Source: Phycisphaeraceae bacterium
Lineage (GTDB): Bacteria > Planctomycetota > Phycisphaerae > Phycisphaerales > Phycisphaeraceae
DNA length: 64,000 nucleotides
Direction: 5' to 3'
Assembly: GCA_029260595.1 (NCBI GenBank)
Contig: JAJDCY010000028.1
Span: 1 to 64,000 of the forward strand
Shown here: piece by piece, positions 63,127 through 64,000 of the stretch
Layout of the letters: every line of letters starts with the position of its first letter
Position numbering within the stretch: the stretch's first letter is position 1
Position numbers and translations under genes: made by a program
The notes under the pieces: generated by a model
Databases searched by the model: none
What the model was told of the DNA's origin: nothing
Seen by the model: the letters and a program-made list of their open reading frames with translations, nothing else

Positions 63127-63654
63127 ATGGCCAACATGGATCGCGCTGTAATCCAAGCAACGAGGCCAGTTAAAAGTCGATCGATGAGCACCGAAGCCAA
63201 GGTGGGCAGGCCTACCAAATATCGGCCGTGGATGTGCGATCGTGTGATCGCGTTGATGGCGCAGGGGGCGAGCAAGCATGAAGCGTTGGCCGATCTGGGG
63301 ATTTGGGAAGACACTTTCTGGAGGTGGCGCAAGATTCATCCCGAGTTTTCGGAAGCCGTAAAAATAGGGACGGAGCTAAGCCGGATGTGGTGGGAACGCG
63401 AGGGCAGGACAGCGCTGCGGGACAAGAGTTTCAACCACGGGCTGTGGTACATGAACATGAAGAACCGATTCGGCTGGACAGACCGGGTCGAGAACACCAA
63501 CAACGCCCCGACGTCGATCAGTGTTCACTTCGTGCAGGCTTCCGTACCAACACCGACGACCCGAGCGGTCACGGGGATGGATCCGACGGTTCGCGCGCTG
63601 GTTGAAGCGATCGGACCGCCAACTGACGATGATGGTCATGATGCTGGCGGCTGA
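63127..63654 (+). CDS. Phage terminase small subunit-like protein
   Basis: From the ATG at 63127 (GAGG just upstream) the product is 175 residues. The centre GRPTKYRPWMCDRVIALMAQ, GASKHEALADLGIWEDTFWRW and HPEFSEAVKIGTEL is the helix-turn-helix region seen in small terminase subunits and related phage DNA-packaging proteins, followed by NMKNRFGWTDR, also common in them. An ATG at 63184 is an alternative start. No large subunit is within the window. The protein may therefore come from a prophage remnant or a satellite. Confidence 0.65.
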   Translation: MANMDRAVIQATRPVKSRSMSTEAKVGRPTKYRPWMCDRVIALMAQGASKHEALADLGIWEDTFWRWRKIHPEFSEAVKIGTELSRMWWEREGRTALRDKSFNHGLWYMNMKNRFGWTDRVENTNNAPTSISVHFVQASVPTPTTRAVTGMDPTVRALVEAIGPPTDDDGHDAGG

Positions 63655-63958
63655 GAGGCGGCGCGGGGTTGATCGGTTCGCAATGGGTCCCATCTAGGGA
63701 AGTTTTTTCAGATTTATCCGTGTGCGTCAGTCTCACTGCCATGCTGTGGGGCGCGCGGTCATCGTCGATAACGGGCGTTCGGCAATGCCCTGGCACCCTG
63801 CGGTTTTTTGTCGCCGACTACTCACTAGGTCTAAACCGGTCGCCCTGCGACACGAGTCGTTCCTGAGCGGTTGATGGGTGCGATCGGGCTCGGCGGGTAA
63901 TATCGGGTGGTTCGGCCGTTTGTCTTCGGTCGGGCGGAACTGACCCGAGGGACCTTTC
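63655..63958. other. Gap before the last partial gene
   Basis: About 300 bp without a supported gene. The start of the stretch is AT-rich (agttttttcagattt), but no defined promoter pair or terminator was found. Confidence 0.3.
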
Positions 63959-64000
63959 ATGCCGCGACTGACCGAACAGGAACAGCAGGAGATCGTCCGG
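63959..64000 (+). CDS. 5' end of an unidentified gene, cut by the window edge
   Basis: The ATG at 63959 opens a frame reading MPRLTEQEQQEIVR to the edge. Thirteen or fourteen residues are too few for identification. The wording resembles the N-terminus of some DNA-methyltransferase-linked proteins as I remember them, which is a weak hint only. Confidence 0.35.
   Translation, partial: MPRLTEQEQQEIVR

Overview
The window comes from a bacterium that is probably a member of the Planctomycetota, most likely Phycisphaerae-like. The signs are five secreted proteins ending in PEP-CTERM sorting tails, an H-X9-DG type prepilin-like protein, an Hc1-type histone H1-like protein, high GC content, and housekeeping genes scattered outside their usual operons (a lone atpD; nuoJKLMN without nuoA-I). 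The phylum call is inferred from gene content, not from a marker tree.

Layout. 1-5.7 kb: two tandem paralogous, internally repetitive, secreted PEP-CTERM proteins, the first cut by the window edge. 5.8-7.5 kb: a small secreted protein and a PEP-CTERM GH16-like hydrolase. 7.5-15.2 kb, minus strand: an AT-hook-like DNA-binding protein, atpD, lysA, ruvB, a UvrD/PcrA helicase and trpF. 15.5-22.0 kb, minus strand: the complex I membrane-arm operon nuoJKLMN behind a good sigma70-type promoter. 22.2-25.8 kb, plus strand: a GT-C-type membrane glycosyltransferase, a methyltransferase-glycosyltransferase fusion and another methyltransferase. 25.8-30.0 kb: fabZ-like dehydratase, Hc1-like protein, isochorismatase-like hydrolase, cobA-hemD fusion, PilZ protein and HIT hydrolase. 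30.2-36.7 kb: a complete mrpABCDEFG Na+/H+ antiporter operon. 36.7-42.8 kb: a lipoprotein, ahcY, a glyoxalase-like protein, ybeY-corC, and an RsbW-like/STAS anti-sigma pair.

From 43,008 to 61,435 lies an 18.4-kb genomic island. It is bounded by two 49-bp direct repeats (one mismatch) that equal the 3' part of an elongator tRNA-Met(CAT) gene on the minus strand. The island carries a WYL regulator, a protein of unknown function, a Ser/Thr kinase with a WD40-like C-terminus, a PEP-CTERM protein, a prepilin-like protein, a complete type I restriction-modification operon (hsdR, hsdM, hsdS) followed by a PD-(D/E)XK nuclease with a PUA/EVE-like C-terminal region, an IS3-family element inserted into an IS5-family remnant, and a translationally coupled excisionase-integrase module at its right end.

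The most interesting observation is the arrangement of the island ends. The integrase gene runs in frame through the right repeat and ends there in a short, apparently random tail. A 60-codon piece that looks like the missing integrase C-terminus lies just right of the left repeat, in the same frame. Excision by recombination between the repeats would rebuild a longer integrase gene, much like the integrase partition of SSV-type archaeal viruses. The right repeat is followed by a second, different tail of the same family in another frame, and not by the tRNA 5' half. This implies a second island in tandem that extends past the right edge; it begins with a beta-propeller-like PEP-CTERM gene and a phage terminase small-subunit-like gene.
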